DNA from: Streptomyces qinzhouensis
Lineage (GTDB): Bacteria > Actinomycetota > Actinomycetes > Streptomycetales > Streptomycetaceae
Direction of reading: 5' to 3'
Assembly (NCBI RefSeq): GCF_007856155.1
Contig: NZ_CP042266.1
Coordinates: 1,054,001-1,118,000, forward strand
DNA: 64,000 bases
The notes under the pieces are model-generated. The model made no database searches. It was not told the DNA's origin and saw nothing but the letters and a program-made list of their open reading frames with translations. This document shows, piece by piece, positions 13,081-23,178 of the stretch (the stretch's first letter is position 1; each line of letters begins with the position of its first letter). The position numbers and the translations under genes are program-made.

Positions 13081-14079
13081 TTACTCGGTCTCCTCGGTGC
13101 GGACGGCGTCGGTACGGGATGTGTGGGCGGCGGCGGACTCGTTGCCGCCGAGCAGCAGATAGAGGACCGCCATCCGGATGGAGACCCCGTTGGCGACCTG
13201 TTCGACGGCGGTGCAGCGGTCGGAGTCGGCCACCTCGGCCGTGATCTCCATACCCCGGTTCATCGGTCCGGGGTGCATCACGACGGCGTGTTCCGGCATC
13301 CGGGCCATCCGGTCCCCGTTGAGGCCGTAGCGCCGGGCGTACTCGCGCTCGGTGGGGAAGAAGGCGGCGTTCATCCGCTCGCGCTGCACCCGCAGCATCA
13401 TCACGGCGTCGGACTTGGGGAGGACCGCGTCGAGGTCGTAGGAGACCTCGCACGGCCAGCTCTCGACGCCGATCGGGACCAGGGTCGGCGGGGCGACCAC
13501 GGTGACCTGGGCGCCGAGCGTGTTCAGCAGCAGGACGTTGGAGCGGGCGACCCGGCTGTGCAGTACGTCGCCGACGATGGTGATCCGGCGTCCGGCGAGG
13601 TCACGGCCCATGCCGGCGTCCCGGCCGACCAGCCGGCGGCGCACGGTGAAGGCGTCGAGCAGGGCCTGGGTGGGGTGTTCGTGGGTGCCGTCGCCGGCGT
13701 TGACGACCGATCCGTCGATCCAGCCCGAGTTCGCCAGCCGGTAGGGCGCGCCGGAGGCGTGGTGGCGGATGACGACGGCGTCGGCGCCCATGGCCTCCAG
13801 GGTCAGCGCGGTGTCCTTGAGGGACTCGCCCTTGGAGACCGAGGATCCCTTGGCGGAGAAGTTGATGACGTCGGCGGAGAGCCGCTTGGCGGCGGCCTCG
13901 AAGGAGATCCGGGTCCGGGTCGAGTCCTCGTAGAAGAGGTTGACGACGGTACGGCCCCGGAGGGTGGGCAGCTTCTTGATCGGCCGGTCGGCGACGCGGG
14001 CCATCTCCTCGGCGGTGTCGAGGATGAGGACGGCGTCGTCCCGCGTGAGATCGGCGGCCGAGATGAGGTGGTGCTTCAT
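13081..14079 (-). CDS. pyrB: aspartate carbamoyltransferase catalytic subunit
   Basis: PyrB condenses carbamoyl phosphate with aspartate, the committed pyrimidine step. The 332-residue product has the carbamoyl-phosphate loop [13 protein letters not shown] (about residues 49-61), the HPTQALLD segment, the 80s-loop-like [12 protein letters not shown], and the HPGPMNRG C-terminal region. No pyrI regulatory subunit gene is present. ATG 14079 gives the family length; the alternative at 14136 adds 19 residues unlike the family. Confidence 0.97.
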   Translation of the reverse strand: MKHHLISAADLTRDDAVLILDTAEEMARVADRPIKKLPTLRGRTVVNLFYEDSTRTRISFEAAAKRLSADVINFSAKGSSVSKGESLKDTALTLEAMGADAVVIRHHASGAPYRLANSGWIDGSVVNAGDGTHEHPTQALLDAFTVRRRLVGRDAGMGRDLAGRRITIVGDVLHSRVARSNVLLLNTLGAQVTVVAPPTLVPIGVESWPCEVSYDLDAVLPKSDAVMMLRVQRERMNAAFFPTEREYARRYGLNGDRMARMPEHAVVMHPGPMNRGMEITAEVADSDRCTAVEQVANGVSIRMAVLYLLLGGNESAAAHTSRTDAVRTEETE

Positions 14080-14140
14080 CTGGTGGGCTCCGGTGGGTTC
14101 GGCTCGGGTCGGCACGTTCGGCGTGCGGGGCCGCACGGTG

Positions 14141-14162
14141 CCGCGGCGGTGGGCCGCCGCGG
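14141..14162 (-). other. hairpin between pyrR and pyrB
   Basis: A perfect 9-bp stem CCGCGGCGG (14141-14149 with 14154-14162) with a 4-base loop lies in the 157-base gap between the pyrR stop and the pyrB start. It could be an attenuator, an RNA-processing site or simply a GC-rich hairpin; no T-run follows. Confidence 0.4.
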
Positions 14163-14236
14163 TCCCGGGGTACGGGCGCGCGGGCGCACGGAGGCACCCG
14201 TCGCGCCGGTTCTCGGGCGCACGGGGCTACGGGCGG

Positions 14237-14872
<636 letters not shown>

Positions 14873-14992
14873 GTCGGATGGTTCGCTCACTACCGTACCA
14901 GGGCCATTCGGGGGAACCCTGCGGGGGATGGTCCGGACCTGGGACGATGTCCGCAGTGATCATGACAGGCCACCGGTCTGGACCCGTTCGGC

Positions 14993-15022
14993 TTGACGCT
15001 TCCGAATCACGCTGCGTAACCT
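14993..15022 (+). promoter_or_regulatory. bldD promoter (sigma-HrdB type)
   Basis: TTGACG (14993-14998) and TAACCT (15017-15022) are separated by 18 bases, about 60 bases before the bldD ATG. The BldD operator overlaps the spacer and -10. Confidence 0.65.
15006..15020. promoter_or_regulatory. BldD operator (autoregulation site)
   Basis: ATCACGCTGCGTAAC fits the published BldD box pattern (NTNACNCWGNGTNAN, from memory) at every defined position and overlaps the bldD -10 region. Occupation by BldD bound to cyclic di-GMP would repress the gene's own promoter. Confidence 0.8.
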
Positions 15023-15082
15023 CACAGTGAGTCACCAGCAGCGCGGCGGAGCCGCACGTTGTCACAGCGTCCGGGGAGCTAT

Positions 15083-15583
15083 ATGTCCAGCGAATACGCA
15101 AAGCAGCTCGGGGCCAAGCTCCGCGCCATCCGCACGCAGCAGGGTCTGTCCCTTCACGGCGTGGAGGAGAAGTCCCAGGGCCGCTGGAAGGCCGTGGTGG
15201 TCGGCTCCTACGAGCGCGGCGACCGTGCGGTGACCGTCCAGCGTCTGGCCGAGCTGGCCGACTTCTACGGGGTCCCGGTGCAGGAGCTGCTGCCGGGCAC
15301 CACCCCGGGCGGGGCCGCTGAGCCGCCGCCGAAGCTGGTCCTCGACCTGGAGCGGCTGGCCCATGTCCCGGCCGAGAAGGCCGGCCCTCTCCAGCGGTAC
15401 GCGGCGACCATCCAGTCCCAGCGCGGCGACTACAACGGCAAGGTGCTGTCGATCCGCCAGGACGATCTCCGCACCCTGGCCGTGATCTACGACCAGTCGC
15501 CGTCCGTCCTGACCGAGCAGCTCATCAACTGGGGCGTGCTGGACGCGGACGCGCGCCGCGCGGTCGGCCACGAGGACAGCTGA
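15083..15583 (+). CDS. bldD: cyclic di-GMP-dependent developmental repressor BldD
   Basis: BldD is the master repressor that keeps Streptomyces in vegetative growth by silencing sporulation genes when c-di-GMP is abundant. The 166-residue product has an N-terminal XRE-type helix-turn-helix (LGAKLRAIRTQQGLSLHGVEEKS) and a C-terminal domain with the c-di-GMP motif: RGD and RQDD eight residues apart (SQRGDYNGKVLSIRQDDL). ATG 15083 has GGGGAG upstream and gives MSSEYAKQLG; an in-frame start at 15059 would add eight residues without a ribosome site. Confidence 0.98.
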   Translation: MSSEYAKQLGAKLRAIRTQQGLSLHGVEEKSQGRWKAVVVGSYERGDRAVTVQRLAELADFYGVPVQELLPGTTPGGAAEPPPKLVLDLERLAHVPAEKAGPLQRYAATIQSQRGDYNGKVLSIRQDDLRTLAVIYDQSPSVLTEQLINWGVLDADARRAVGHEDS

Positions 15584-15616
15584 CGCCTGCCCCTGCGGGG
15601 GCTGCGGAGAATCGTC

Positions 15617-15660
15617 ACGCCGGAGGGCGGGATCCCCTGAGGGGTCCCGCCCTCCGGCGT
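15617..15660 (+). terminator. hairpin terminator after bldD
   Basis: A 16-bp stem (15617-15632 with 15645-15660) is extended by CCCC/GGGG across a one-base bulge and closed by a 3-base loop, 33 bases past the bldD stop. Confidence 0.75.
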
Positions 15661-16024
15661 TCCGCCGTACGCCCTGCGGGCAGCGCCCTCCGTCGTGCGG
15701 GACGGAGCGCCCCGGGCCCGGAGGGCGGCGGACGGGGCGCCCGGGCCGGCGCCGCAAGGCTCGTCCCGGACACGGCACCTGCCCCGCGCTCCGGCCGCGG
15801 CTCCGCATGCGGCTCCCGCCCCGCCCCGAGGGGCACCGGAACACCCGGCGATCAGCAGCGAGGGGCGTTGCCCCTCCGAGCGGGGAACAGGCGCCTCAGG
15901 CGCCCCGCACAGCCCTCAGGAGGCCGGGTACGGGTTCCGCCCCGGCGGGGCCGCACCGCGCCGTTCCCGGGCCCGGAACAGGGTCTCCGTACCGCCGCGG
16001 CTCCCGGCCCGCCGCCCGGGGGAA
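15661..16024. other. gene-free stretch between bldD and nusB
   Basis: This convergent intergenic region lies between the bldD and nusB terminators. I see no gene, RNA or repeat in it; the open frames have no ribosome site and no resemblance to known proteins. Confidence 0.5.
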
Positions 16025-16079
16025 ACGTACGGGCCCGGGCGCCGGGACCGGATGGTCCGCGGTGCCCGGGCCCGTACGT
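16025..16079 (-). terminator. hairpin terminator after nusB
   Basis: A perfect 16-bp outer stem (16025-16040 with 16064-16079) surrounds a shorter GGACC/GGTCC hairpin, 23 bases past the nusB stop. Confidence 0.7.
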
Positions 16080-16102
16080 CACGGACTGCCGGTTCCGGCT
16101 CG

Positions 16103-16537
16103 TCAGGCGCCGTCGCGCCGCAGGGACGGCTTCAGCTCCTTGAACCGGCCCAGGAGACCGTTGACGAAGGACGGCGAGTCGTCGGTGGAGAACTCCTTGG
16201 CGAGCTGCACCGCCTCGTCGATCGCCACCGCGTCCGGCGTCTCGTCGACCCAGACCAGCTCGTAGGCGCCGAGCCGGATGAGGTTCCGGTCGACGACGGG
16301 CATCCGGTCGAGGTCCCAGTCGGTCGCGTAGGTCGAGATCAGCTCGTCGATCCGGGTCGCGTACGCCGCGTACCCCTCGACCAGCTGCATCGTGTACTCG
16401 TTGACCGGCGGCTGCCGGTCGTCGGTCCGTGAGTGGCGGATCCAGTCGGCGAGGACCGTCTGCGGGGACGCCCCGCGCTGGTCGGCCTCGAAGAGGATCT
16501 GGAAGGCGCGCTTACGGGCCTTGCTGCGAGCGGCCAC
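16103..16537 (-). CDS. nusB: transcription antitermination factor NusB
   Basis: NusB binds boxA RNA with S10 (NusE) and promotes rRNA transcription antitermination. The 144-residue all-helical product begins VAARSKARKRAFQILFEAD (arginine-rich, RNA-contacting), continues ATDWDLDRMPVVDRNLIRLGAYEL, and ends with VNGLLGRF. The GTG start at 16537 is two bases after the efp stop, so efp and nusB are coupled, a common actinobacterial arrangement. Confidence 0.97.
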   Translation of the reverse strand: MAARSKARKRAFQILFEADQRGASPQTVLADWIRHSRTDDRQPPVNEYTMQLVEGYAAYATRIDELISTYATDWDLDRMPVVDRNLIRLGAYELVWVDETPDAVAIDEAVQLAKEFSTDDSPSFVNGLLGRFKELKPSLRRDGA

Positions 16538-16539
16538 GG

Positions 16540-17106
16540 TTAGCTGTTCACCCGGCTGAGGTAGTCGCCGGAGCGGGTGTCGACCTTGATCTTCTCACCC
16601 GTGGTGATGAAGAGCGGCACCTGCACCTCGTAACCCGTCTCCAGCTTGGCGGGCTTGGTGCCACCGGTGGAGCGGTCGCCCTGCACACCCGGCTCGGTCT
16701 CGGCGATCACCAGCTCGACGGCGGCCGGCAGCTCCACATAGAGCACCTCGCCCTCGTGGGTGGCGACCGTGGCCTCGAAGCCCTCGATCAGGAAGTTGGC
16801 GGAATCGCCGACGGCCTTGCGCTCGATGTGCAGCTGGTCGTACGTCTGCATGTCCATGAAGACGAAGTAGTCGCCGTCCATGTACGAGAACTGCATGTCA
16901 CGGCGGTCGACGGTGGCCGTCTCGACCTTCACACCGGCGTTGAACGTCTTGTCGACGATCTTCCCGGACAGCACGTTCTTGAGCTTGGTGCGCACGAAGG
17001 CCGGGCCCTTGCCGGGCTTGACGTGCTGGAACTCGACGACGGACCACAGCTGGCCGTTGTCGAGCTTGAGCACCATGCCGTTCTTGAGGTCGTTCGTGGA
17101 AGCCAC
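16540..17106 (-). CDS. efp: translation elongation factor P
   Basis: EF-P rescues ribosomes stalled on polyproline stretches. The 188-residue product has three beta-barrel domains: KOW-like N-terminus ([15 protein letters not shown]), the OB domain around [11 protein letters not shown], and the C-terminal [15 protein letters not shown]. The tip loop is [12 protein letters not shown], the Lys type. No epmA/epmB modification genes are nearby. The start is GTG 17106 with GGAGA upstream; earlier codons in frame have no ribosome site. Confidence 0.97.
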   Translation of the reverse strand: MASTNDLKNGMVLKLDNGQLWSVVEFQHVKPGKGPAFVRTKLKNVLSGKIVDKTFNAGVKVETATVDRRDMQFSYMDGDYFVFMDMQTYDQLHIERKAVGDSANFLIEGFEATVATHEGEVLYVELPAAVELVIAETEPGVQGDRSTGGTKPAKLETGYEVQVPLFITTGEKIKVDTRSGDYLSRVNS

Positions 17107-17164
17107 GGTTGCGGAATCTCCTGGACTGACGTGGACGACCGGGGGCCACCGCGGTACGCGCCCG

Positions 17165-18271
17165 CTAGAGCGCGAGCAGCTCCTTGGTCGTAATGGTGAG
17201 TAGCTCGGGTCCGCCGTCCGCCTCCTGGCGCACGACGAGCGTGTCATCGATCCGGACCCCGCCCCGGCCCGGAAGGTGGACCCCCGGTTCGACGGTGACC
17301 GGCACGCAAGCGTCCAGTTTACCCATGGCCGCCGGAGTCAACTGCGGGTCCTCGTCGATTTCGAGTCCCACCCCGTGCCCGGTGAGCGGCGCGAGCCCCG
17401 CGCCATGGCCCGCGCCGTCGAGAATCCGGCGCGCGGCGAGGTCCACGTCCCGGTACGCCATACCCGGCCGAAGGGACTCCCGGGCAGCCCGCTGAGCGGC
17501 GAAAACCAGCTCGTACAGCTCGATCTGCCAGTCCGCGGGGGTGGTGCCGATGACGAAGGTACGGCCGATCTCACAGCGGTAGCCGCGGTAGTCGGCGCCG
17601 ACACAGACGGTGAGGAAGTCGCCCTCCTCGACCCGCCGGTCGGTGGGCCGGTGGCCCCGGCGGCCGGAGTTCGGTCCGGTGGCGACGGAGGTGGGGAACG
17701 CGGGGCCGTCGGCGCCGTGGTCGACCAGCCGGCGCTCCAGCTCCAGGGCGAGATGCCGCTCCGTACGGCCCACCAGGATGGACTCCAGCAGTTCGCCCAG
17801 CGCCTGATCGGTGATCTCGGCGGCGATCCGGAGGCAGGCGATCTCCTCCTCGTCCTTGACGATCCGCTGCCGCTCGACCGCGAGCCCCACGTCGGCCAGG
17901 CGCAGTCCCGGCACCTCGGAGCCGATGGCGCGGTACCGGGCGACGGTCAGATGGTGTTCCTCGACGGCGAGTTCCCCGGCCTTCGCCCGGCGGGCCAGCC
18001 CGGCCGCCACGATCACGGGGTCGGGGCCGTCCTCGGGCAGCAGGGCGGGCCGGAGCGCCTCGTCGGTGCGGCCGCTCTCCGGGACGCCGGAGAGCGGGGT
18101 GGCCGGGCAGCACAGGGTGTCCCCGTCGGGCCCGATCAGCAGGACGGCCCCCGGCGGGGCCGTTCCGGCGAGATAGCGCACATTGGCGGGGCGGGAGATC
18201 AGGACCGCGCCGCCGTTGTCTGCGTACCGCTCCCGCAACCGGTCGCGGCGGGCCGCGAACACCTCTGCCAT
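17165..18271 (-). CDS. M24 (Xaa-Pro aminopeptidase-like) protein with altered metal site
   Basis: The 368-residue product has a creatinase-type N-terminal domain and a C-terminal pita-bread domain, like Xaa-Pro aminopeptidases. In a normal enzyme two metals are held by Asp, Asp, His, Glu, Glu. Here the aligned positions are Cys223 (VCVGAD where VDFGA is usual), Glu234 (CEIGRT for SDITRT), His299 (TGHGVG), Glu328 (VEPG) and Asp342 (RIDDT for RIEDT). Three of five ligands differ, two conservatively. It may be a low-activity, metal-shifted or non-catalytic relative. It sits upstream of efp, 58 bases away, as pepQ-type genes often do. Confidence 0.85.
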   Translation of the reverse strand: MAEVFAARRDRLRERYADNGGAVLISRPANVRYLAGTAPPGAVLLIGPDGDTLCCPATPLSGVPESGRTDEALRPALLPEDGPDPVIVAAGLARRAKAGELAVEEHHLTVARYRAIGSEVPGLRLADVGLAVERQRIVKDEEEIACLRIAAEITDQALGELLESILVGRTERHLALELERRLVDHGADGPAFPTSVATGPNSGRRGHRPTDRRVEEGDFLTVCVGADYRGYRCEIGRTFVIGTTPADWQIELYELVFAAQRAARESLRPGMAYRDVDLAARRILDGAGHGAGLAPLTGHGVGLEIDEDPQLTPAAMGKLDACVPVTVEPGVHLPGRGGVRIDDTLVVRQEADGGPELLTITTKELLAL

Positions 18272-18346
18272 GATCCGAGCGTACGAGCTCCGCCGCCGCG
18301 CGGCGCGCCCAGCGCGTCCGACCGGTCCTCCCCCGGGCCCCCGGGG

Positions 18347-19102
18347 CTACCAGGACGGGGGGCTGGCGATCGCCCGGGCCAGGGCCTCGTCGAGGACGCG
18401 GGCGGTCGTCTCCACGTCGAGCTTGGTGTTGTCGATGATCGGCAGCCCGGACCCGTACCAGCCGGCCATCCGGCCGTGGATGCTCGCGACCTCCTCGTCC
18501 GCCAGCCGGCGGTTGCCGCTGCGCCGGGCGTTGCGCTCCAGGACGGTCTCCAGTGCGGGGAGCAGCACGACGGGCAGCAGCCCCGGGCCCACATGGCGCT
18601 TCCAGCCGCCGAGCCCGACGACCGGGCGGTCGGGGAAGACGGCGTCGTCGAGGATGCAGGAGATGCCGTTGGCGAGGAAGTTGCGCGCGGCGAAGCCGCA
18701 GGTGCGGCGGGCGAGGCGGTACTGGGCCTCGGAGTGCTCGTTCCAGCCCGCCTTGGGGTCGGCGAACCCGGAGCACACCCATTCGCGGACATCGTCGAGG
18801 CTGATGTGCGCGGTGGGTACCCGGCGGGCGGCCGCCCAGTGCCGTGCCACGGTCGTCTTGCCCGCGCCCGCGGGACCGATCAGCAGGACGGCGAGGGTCG
18901 TCGCACCCGTTCCGCTCTCCGGCTCGGCGGACGGCGCGTCACGCTGCGGCGGCGGCCCGGCGGGGTGCGGCGGCCCCGGCTGCGGCCAGCCGGGGGCGGG
19001 CGGGGGCGGTACGGGACCGGAGGTGGCGCCCGGTCCCGGTGTCGGGGACCCGTCGTGACCGTGGTGGCGAGGCGGCAGCGGGGCCCCCGTTGGGTGCTGC
19101 AT
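18347..19102 (-). CDS. P-loop kinase-like ATPase with Pro-rich N-terminus
   Basis: A 251-residue protein. Residues 1-65 are rich in Pro, Gly and His and look disordered. Then a P-loop NTPase domain follows: LLIGPAGAGKTTVARHWA (Walker A), a substrate-like segment ISLDDVREWVCSG, and SCILDDAVFPDRPVVGLGGWKRH. The domain resembles AAA_33/zeta-type phosphotransferases that act on small molecules; the substrate cannot be told. No antitoxin-like partner lies beside it. Start ATG 19102; a shorter start is possible because the N-terminus is low complexity. Confidence 0.75.
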   Translation of the reverse strand: MQHPTGAPLPPRHHGHDGSPTPGPGATSGPVPPPPAPGWPQPGPPHPAGPPPQRDAPSAEPESGTGATTLAVLLIGPAGAGKTTVARHWAAARRVPTAHISLDDVREWVCSGFADPKAGWNEHSEAQYRLARRTCGFAARNFLANGISCILDDAVFPDRPVVGLGGWKRHVGPGLLPVVLLPALETVLERNARRSGNRRLADEEVASIHGRMAGWYGSGLPIIDNTKLDVETTARVLDEALARAIASPPSW

Positions 19103-19780
19103 CCGGTGCGACTCCGTCTCGTTCGCTTCGTACGGCGGTCGTCCCCGCCCCTGCCGGGGAACGCTACCTCCCCGGCACCGGGAGACGCTCCCCCGTACCG
19201 AGAGAGTCCTCCGGAGCCGGCCGGGTTCCCCGATAGCGGCCCGGAAGCAACACTGTCGCGCCCGAAACGAACCGCTCCCGGGCTCCCGGAATGCTGTCGG
19301 AAACGCAGTACCCGGCGGGTGCGGTTTCTCCGCCGGCCGCGGACCATGGACGGTTCTCGCGCAGTTCCTCCCCCACGCCTGGCGGCGTGGGGGGACCCCC
19401 AGCGCCCCTCGAACCTTCCCGTGCCGCCCTTGAAGAGGGGGCTCGTACTCATGGACGAGTCAGGTTTCACGGGAGGTGGGTGCAGGGTCGCCCCCGCAGA
19501 CACGGGCGACAGGACGGGACGCGCTTCGGGCCGTCGCCTCGCACGTGGCGAGGAGGTGAGCCCGGAGGCCACCGACCCACCCGCACCCGACAAGACCGGT
19601 GCCCTACCCCACGGAGCAACGCGACCCGACCACGAAAGCACCCGCACCAAGCAGGGGCGAAGAGACCATGAAGGGGCGCGAGGAACTGCGCGACCAGCCA
19701 CAAACAGCCCGCGGCCGACCACGAAGCACGCCACCAACGGCGCACCCCACCCCCAGACCCCCCAGCGGGAGGCGACCCGG
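19103..19780. other. intergenic region with Streptomyces-type repeats
   Basis: A gap of about 680 bases between aroQ and the P-loop gene. It contains a 10-bp hairpin CCCCCACGCC/GGCGTGGGGG (19370-19379 with 19384-19393) and two partial copies of a dispersed repeat. Frames crossing the region (for example from ATG 19451) run on into the antisense of aroQ and are not believable genes. Confidence 0.6.
19673..19693 (+). repeat. dispersed intergenic repeat, copy 1
   Basis: This 21-base element (GGGGCGCGAGGAACTGCGCG core) differs by one base from the copy at 39077-39097. Part of it (TCGCGCAGTTCCTC) also occurs inverted at 19357-19370. I recognise it as a common repeat between Streptomyces genes; its role is unknown. 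Confidence 0.75.
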
Positions 19781-20221
19781 CTACGGGGCCAGTTCGTCCG
19801 CCAGAGCCCGCAGCGCCAGCCGGTAGGAGCCGAGGCCGAAGCCCGCGATCGTGGCCGTCGCGACCGCCGCGACCACCGAGGTGTGCCGGAACGTCTCCCG
19901 GGCGTACGGGTTCGAGATATGGACTTCGATCAGCGGCGCCGTCTTCTGCGCCGCCGCGTCCCTCATGGCGTACGAGTAGTGAGTGAACGCACCGGGGTTC
20001 AACACCACCGGAATCGCCCCGTCCGCCGCCTCGTGGAGCCAGCGGATCAGCTCGGCCTCGTCATTGGTCTCGCGTACCTCGACATCGAGGCCCAACTGCT
20101 CGCCGAGGGCCCGGCAGGTCTCCACCAGGCCCGCGTAGGACGTGGCGCCGTAGACATCGGGCTCACGGGAGCCGAGACGGCCCAGGTTCGGGCCGTTCAG
20201 GACCAGCACCCGGCGGCTCAT
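19781..20221 (-). CDS. aroQ: 3-dehydroquinate dehydratase, type II
   Basis: AroQ removes water from 3-dehydroquinate in the shikimate pathway. The 146-residue size and motifs are of the type II dodecameric enzyme: [16 protein letters not shown] with catalytic Arg19, Tyr24 in [16 protein letters not shown], and His in IEVHISN. The ATG at 20221 overlaps the aroB stop (ATGA), so it is the last gene of the aroC-aroK-aroB-aroQ unit. Confidence 0.97.
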   Translation of the reverse strand: MSRRVLVLNGPNLGRLGSREPDVYGATSYAGLVETCRALGEQLGLDVEVRETNDEAELIRWLHEAADGAIPVVLNPGAFTHYSYAMRDAAAQKTAPLIEVHISNPYARETFRHTSVVAAVATATIAGFGLGSYRLALRALADELAP

Positions 20222-21309
20222 GACGACACCTCCCCGTAGGCGGCGAGCAGCAGCGCCGGGTCCGGCCCTTCCAGGACGTTCGGCTTGCCGAGCCCGTCGA
20301 GGACGATGAACCGGAGCAGGTTTCCGCGCGACTTCTTGTCGACCCTCATGGTCTCCAGCAGCCGGGGCCACTGGTCGCCGCGGTAGGTCAGCGGCAGTCC
20401 CACGGACTTCAGGACGGCCGCGTGCCGGTCGGCCGTGGCGTCGTCGAGCCGCCCGGCGAGCCGGCCGAGCTCCGCGGCGAACACCATGCCGACCGAGACC
20501 GCCGCGCCGTGGCGCCACTTGTAGCGCTCGTTCTTCTCGATGGCGTGGGCGAGGGTGTGGCCGTAGTTGAGGATCTCCCGGCGGCCGGACTCCCTGAGGT
20601 CGCCGGAGACGACCTCCGCCTTGACCCGGACGGACCGTTCGATCAGCTCGGCGGTGTGCGGTCCGGCGGGGGTCCGCGCGCCCTCCGGGTCCGATTCGAT
20701 CAGTTCGAGAATGACGGGGTCGGCGATGAACCCGGCCTTGATGATCTCGGCGAGCCCGCTGACGTAGTCGTGGACGGGCAGCGACTCCAGCGCGGCCAGA
20801 TCGCAGAGCACGCCGGCGGGCGGGTGAAAGGCGCCCACCAGGTTCTTGCCCTCGGCCGTGTTGATGCCGGTCTTGCCGCCGACGGCCGCGTCGACCATGC
20901 CGAGGACCGTCGTCGGCACGGCGATCCAGCGGACCCCGCGCAGCCAGGTGGCCGCGACGAAGCCCGCGAGGTCGGTGGTGGCGCCGCCGCCGACCCCGAC
21001 GATCACATCGCTGCGGGTGAAGCCGGACTGTCCGAGCGCCTTCCAGCAGTAGGCGGCGACCTCGACGGTCTTGGCCTCCTCGGCGTTGGGCACCTGGACG
21101 GCGATGACCTCGTACCCCTGGGCGCGGAGGTCCTCGGCGATCGCCTCGCCGGTCCCTTCGAGCGCCTCCGGGTGGATGACCGCCACCCTCTGTGCCGAGC
21201 CGATCAGCCCGGGCAGCTCGCCGAGCAGCTGCCCGCCGACCAGGACGTCGTACGGGGCGGTGCCCTCGGTGCCGCCGACCCGGATCCGGGTCACTGCCTG
21301 CTCGGTCAT
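20218..21309 (-). CDS. aroB: 3-dehydroquinate synthase
   Basis: AroB converts DAHP to 3-dehydroquinate using NAD and a divalent metal. The 363-residue product has [22 protein letters not shown] (NAD-binding), [31 protein letters not shown], and the metal His segment [12 protein letters not shown]. The ATG at 21309 overlaps the aroK stop by four bases; the longer frame to 21444 would lie inside aroK. Confidence 0.97.
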   Translation of the reverse strand: MTEQAVTRIRVGGTEGTAPYDVLVGGQLLGELPGLIGSAQRVAVIHPEALEGTGEAIAEDLRAQGYEVIAVQVPNAEEAKTVEVAAYCWKALGQSGFTRSDVIVGVGGGATTDLAGFVAATWLRGVRWIAVPTTVLGMVDAAVGGKTGINTAEGKNLVGAFHPPAGVLCDLAALESLPVHDYVSGLAEIIKAGFIADPVILELIESDPEGARTPAGPHTAELIERSVRVKAEVVSGDLRESGRREILNYGHTLAHAIEKNERYKWRHGAAVSVGMVFAAELGRLAGRLDDATADRHAAVLKSVGLPLTYRGDQWPRLLETMRVDKKSRGNLLRFIVLDGLGKPNVLEGPDPALLLAAYGEVSS

Positions 21310-21827
21310 GCGGGGAAGTCCTTCAGTTCCAGGGCGTCGAGGATCGCGTCGGCGACCTCGTCGGGGGTGCGGTCGTCGGTGGCCACCACGGTCCGCGCCA
21401 CCTCGGTGTACAGGGGGCGCCGGGCGTCCATCAACTCGCGCCACTGACGGCGGGGGTTGACGGCGAGCAGCGGCCGGGCCTGGTTCAGGCCGGTGCGCCG
21501 GACCGCTTCGTCGACCTCCAGGGAGAGATAGACGACGGGCAGTCCGGAGAGGAGCGCGCGGGTGGTGGCGTCGAGAATCGCGCCGCCGCCCAGGGCGAGC
21601 ACCCCGCTGTGCACGGCGAGCGCCTCCCGGACCGCGGCCTTCTCCAGTTCGCGGAAGTGCGGCTCGCCGTCCTCGATGAAGATGTCGGAGATCTCCCGGC
21701 GCTCGGCGGTGACGATGTCCGCGTCGGTGTCGCGGTAGGGCACGCCGAGGCGCCGGGCCAGGACCTCACCCACCGTGGACTTGCCGGAGCCCATGGGCCC
21801 GACCAGGACGATCAGCGGGGCGCTCAC
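21306..21827 (-). CDS. aroK: shikimate kinase
   Basis: AroK phosphorylates shikimate with ATP. The 173-residue product has the Walker [10 protein letters not shown] at residues 10-18, the shikimate-binding DTDADI and FRELE segments, ALGGGAILD, and the lid RPLLA. GTG start at 21827 overlaps the aroC stop (GTGA). Confidence 0.97.
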   Translation of the reverse strand: MSAPLIVLVGPMGSGKSTVGEVLARRLGVPYRDTDADIVTAERREISDIFIEDGEPHFRELEKAAVREALAVHSGVLALGGGAILDATTRALLSGLPVVYLSLEVDEAVRRTGLNQARPLLAVNPRRQWRELMDARRPLYTEVARTVVATDDRTPDEVADAILDALELKDFPA

Positions 21828-23008
21828 CGGATGTGCAGGTTGTCGAGGTAGGAGCGGACGTTACGGCGGGTCTCGGCGACGTTGTCGCCGCCGAACTTCT
21901 CGGCGACCGCGTCGGCGAGCACCAGGGCGACCATGGCCTCCGCGACGATCCCGGCGGCCGGGACGGCGGCGACGTCGGAGCGCTGGTGGTGCGCGGCGGC
22001 GGCCTCGCCGGTGGTGATGTCGACGGTGGCCAGGGCCTTGGGGACGGTGGCGATGGGCTTCATCGCGGCGCGCACCCGGAGCAGTTCGCCGGTGGACATG
22101 CCGCCCTCGGTGCCGCCGGAGCGGCCGGAGGTGCGGCGCAGTCCGTCGGCGGTGGCGACGATCTCGTCGTGGGCCTGCGAGCCGGGGACCCGGGCGAGTT
22201 CGAAGCCGTCGCCGAGCTCGACGCCCTTGATGGCCTGGATACCCATGAGCGCGGCGGCGAGCCGGGCGTCGAGCCGGCGGTCCCAGTGGACGTGCGAGCC
22301 GAGCCCGACGGGGACGTCGTACGCGAGGACCTCGACGACACCGCCGAGGGTGTCGCCGTCCTTGTGGGCCTGGTCGATCTCGGCGACCATCGCCTCGCTC
22401 GCGTCGGCGTCCAGGCAGCGCACCGGGTCGGCGTCGAGCCGCTCGACGTCGGCGGGCGTGGGGTAGACGCCCTTGGGGGCCTTCGCGGCGCCGAATTCGA
22501 CGACGTGCGAGACGATCTCGATGCCCGCGGTCTCCTTGAGGTAGGAGCGGGCGACGGCGCCGAGGGCGACCCGGGCGGCGGTCTCCCGGGCGCTGGCGCG
22601 CTCCAGGATCGGCCGGGCCTCTTCGAGGCCGTACTTCTGCATCCCGGCGAGGTCGGCGTGGCCGGGCCGGGGACGGGTCAGCGGCGCGTTACGGGCGAGG
22701 GCGGCCAGCTCGTCGGGGTCGACGGGGTCGGCCGACATGACCTTCTCCCACTTGGGCCACTCGCTGTTGCCGACCATGATCGCGACCGGGGAGCCGAGGG
22801 TGAGACCGTGCCGGACCCCGCCGATGAAGGTGATCTCGTCGCGCTCGAACTTCATCCGCGCGCCGCGGCCGTAGCCCAGCCGCCGCCGGGCGAGGTGGTC
22901 GGCCACCAGCTCCGTGGTGACCGGGACACCGGCGGGAAGTCCCTCCAGCGTCGCCACCAGTGCGGGTCCGTGCGATTCCCCCGCGGTCAGCCAACGCAAC
23001 CTGCTCAA
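21824..23008 (-). CDS. aroC: chorismate synthase
   Basis: AroC makes chorismate from EPSP using reduced FMN. The 394-residue product has the signatures [48 protein letters not shown] and [15 protein letters not shown]. The start is an uncommon TTG at 23008, backed by GAGGAG five bases upstream; it gives [14 protein letters not shown]. aroE lies 170 bases upstream with a hairpin between. Confidence 0.97.
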   Translation of the reverse strand: MSRLRWLTAGESHGPALVATLEGLPAGVPVTTELVADHLARRRLGYGRGARMKFERDEITFIGGVRHGLTLGSPVAIMVGNSEWPKWEKVMSADPVDPDELAALARNAPLTRPRPGHADLAGMQKYGLEEARPILERASARETAARVALGAVARSYLKETAGIEIVSHVVEFGAAKAPKGVYPTPADVERLDADPVRCLDADASEAMVAEIDQAHKDGDTLGGVVEVLAYDVPVGLGSHVHWDRRLDARLAAALMGIQAIKGVELGDGFELARVPGSQAHDEIVATADGLRRTSGRSGGTEGGMSTGELLRVRAAMKPIATVPKALATVDITTGEAAAAHHQRSDVAAVPAAGIVAEAMVALVLADAVAEKFGGDNVAETRRNVRSYLDNLHIR

Positions 23009-23092
23009 CGGTGCTCCTCATGCTCGCGCCTCGAACTCGGGCCCGGCCGGGTGCGCGGCACCGGCCCGCCCGCCACCGATCCTCCCATGCCG

Positions 23093-23112
23093 CGGGCGCG
23101 GCGCCGCGCCCG
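23093..23112 (-). terminator. 20-bp perfect palindrome between aroE and aroC
   Basis: CGGGCGCGGC and its complement abut directly at 23093-23112, so an RNA hairpin would need to open a few central pairs. It may reduce readthrough from aroE into aroC; a DNA-binding site is the alternative. Confidence 0.45.
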
Positions 23113-23178
23113 GTCCAGCAGTCGGACCGGGGCCCGCACCGGAGGCGAGGGCGGCGCCGGGGGCCGGGAGACGGCCGG

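Noticed and set aside
19451..19780. A gene starting MDESGFTGGGCRV
   Set aside because: The frame has no stop before it runs antisense into aroQ and contains the dispersed repeat.
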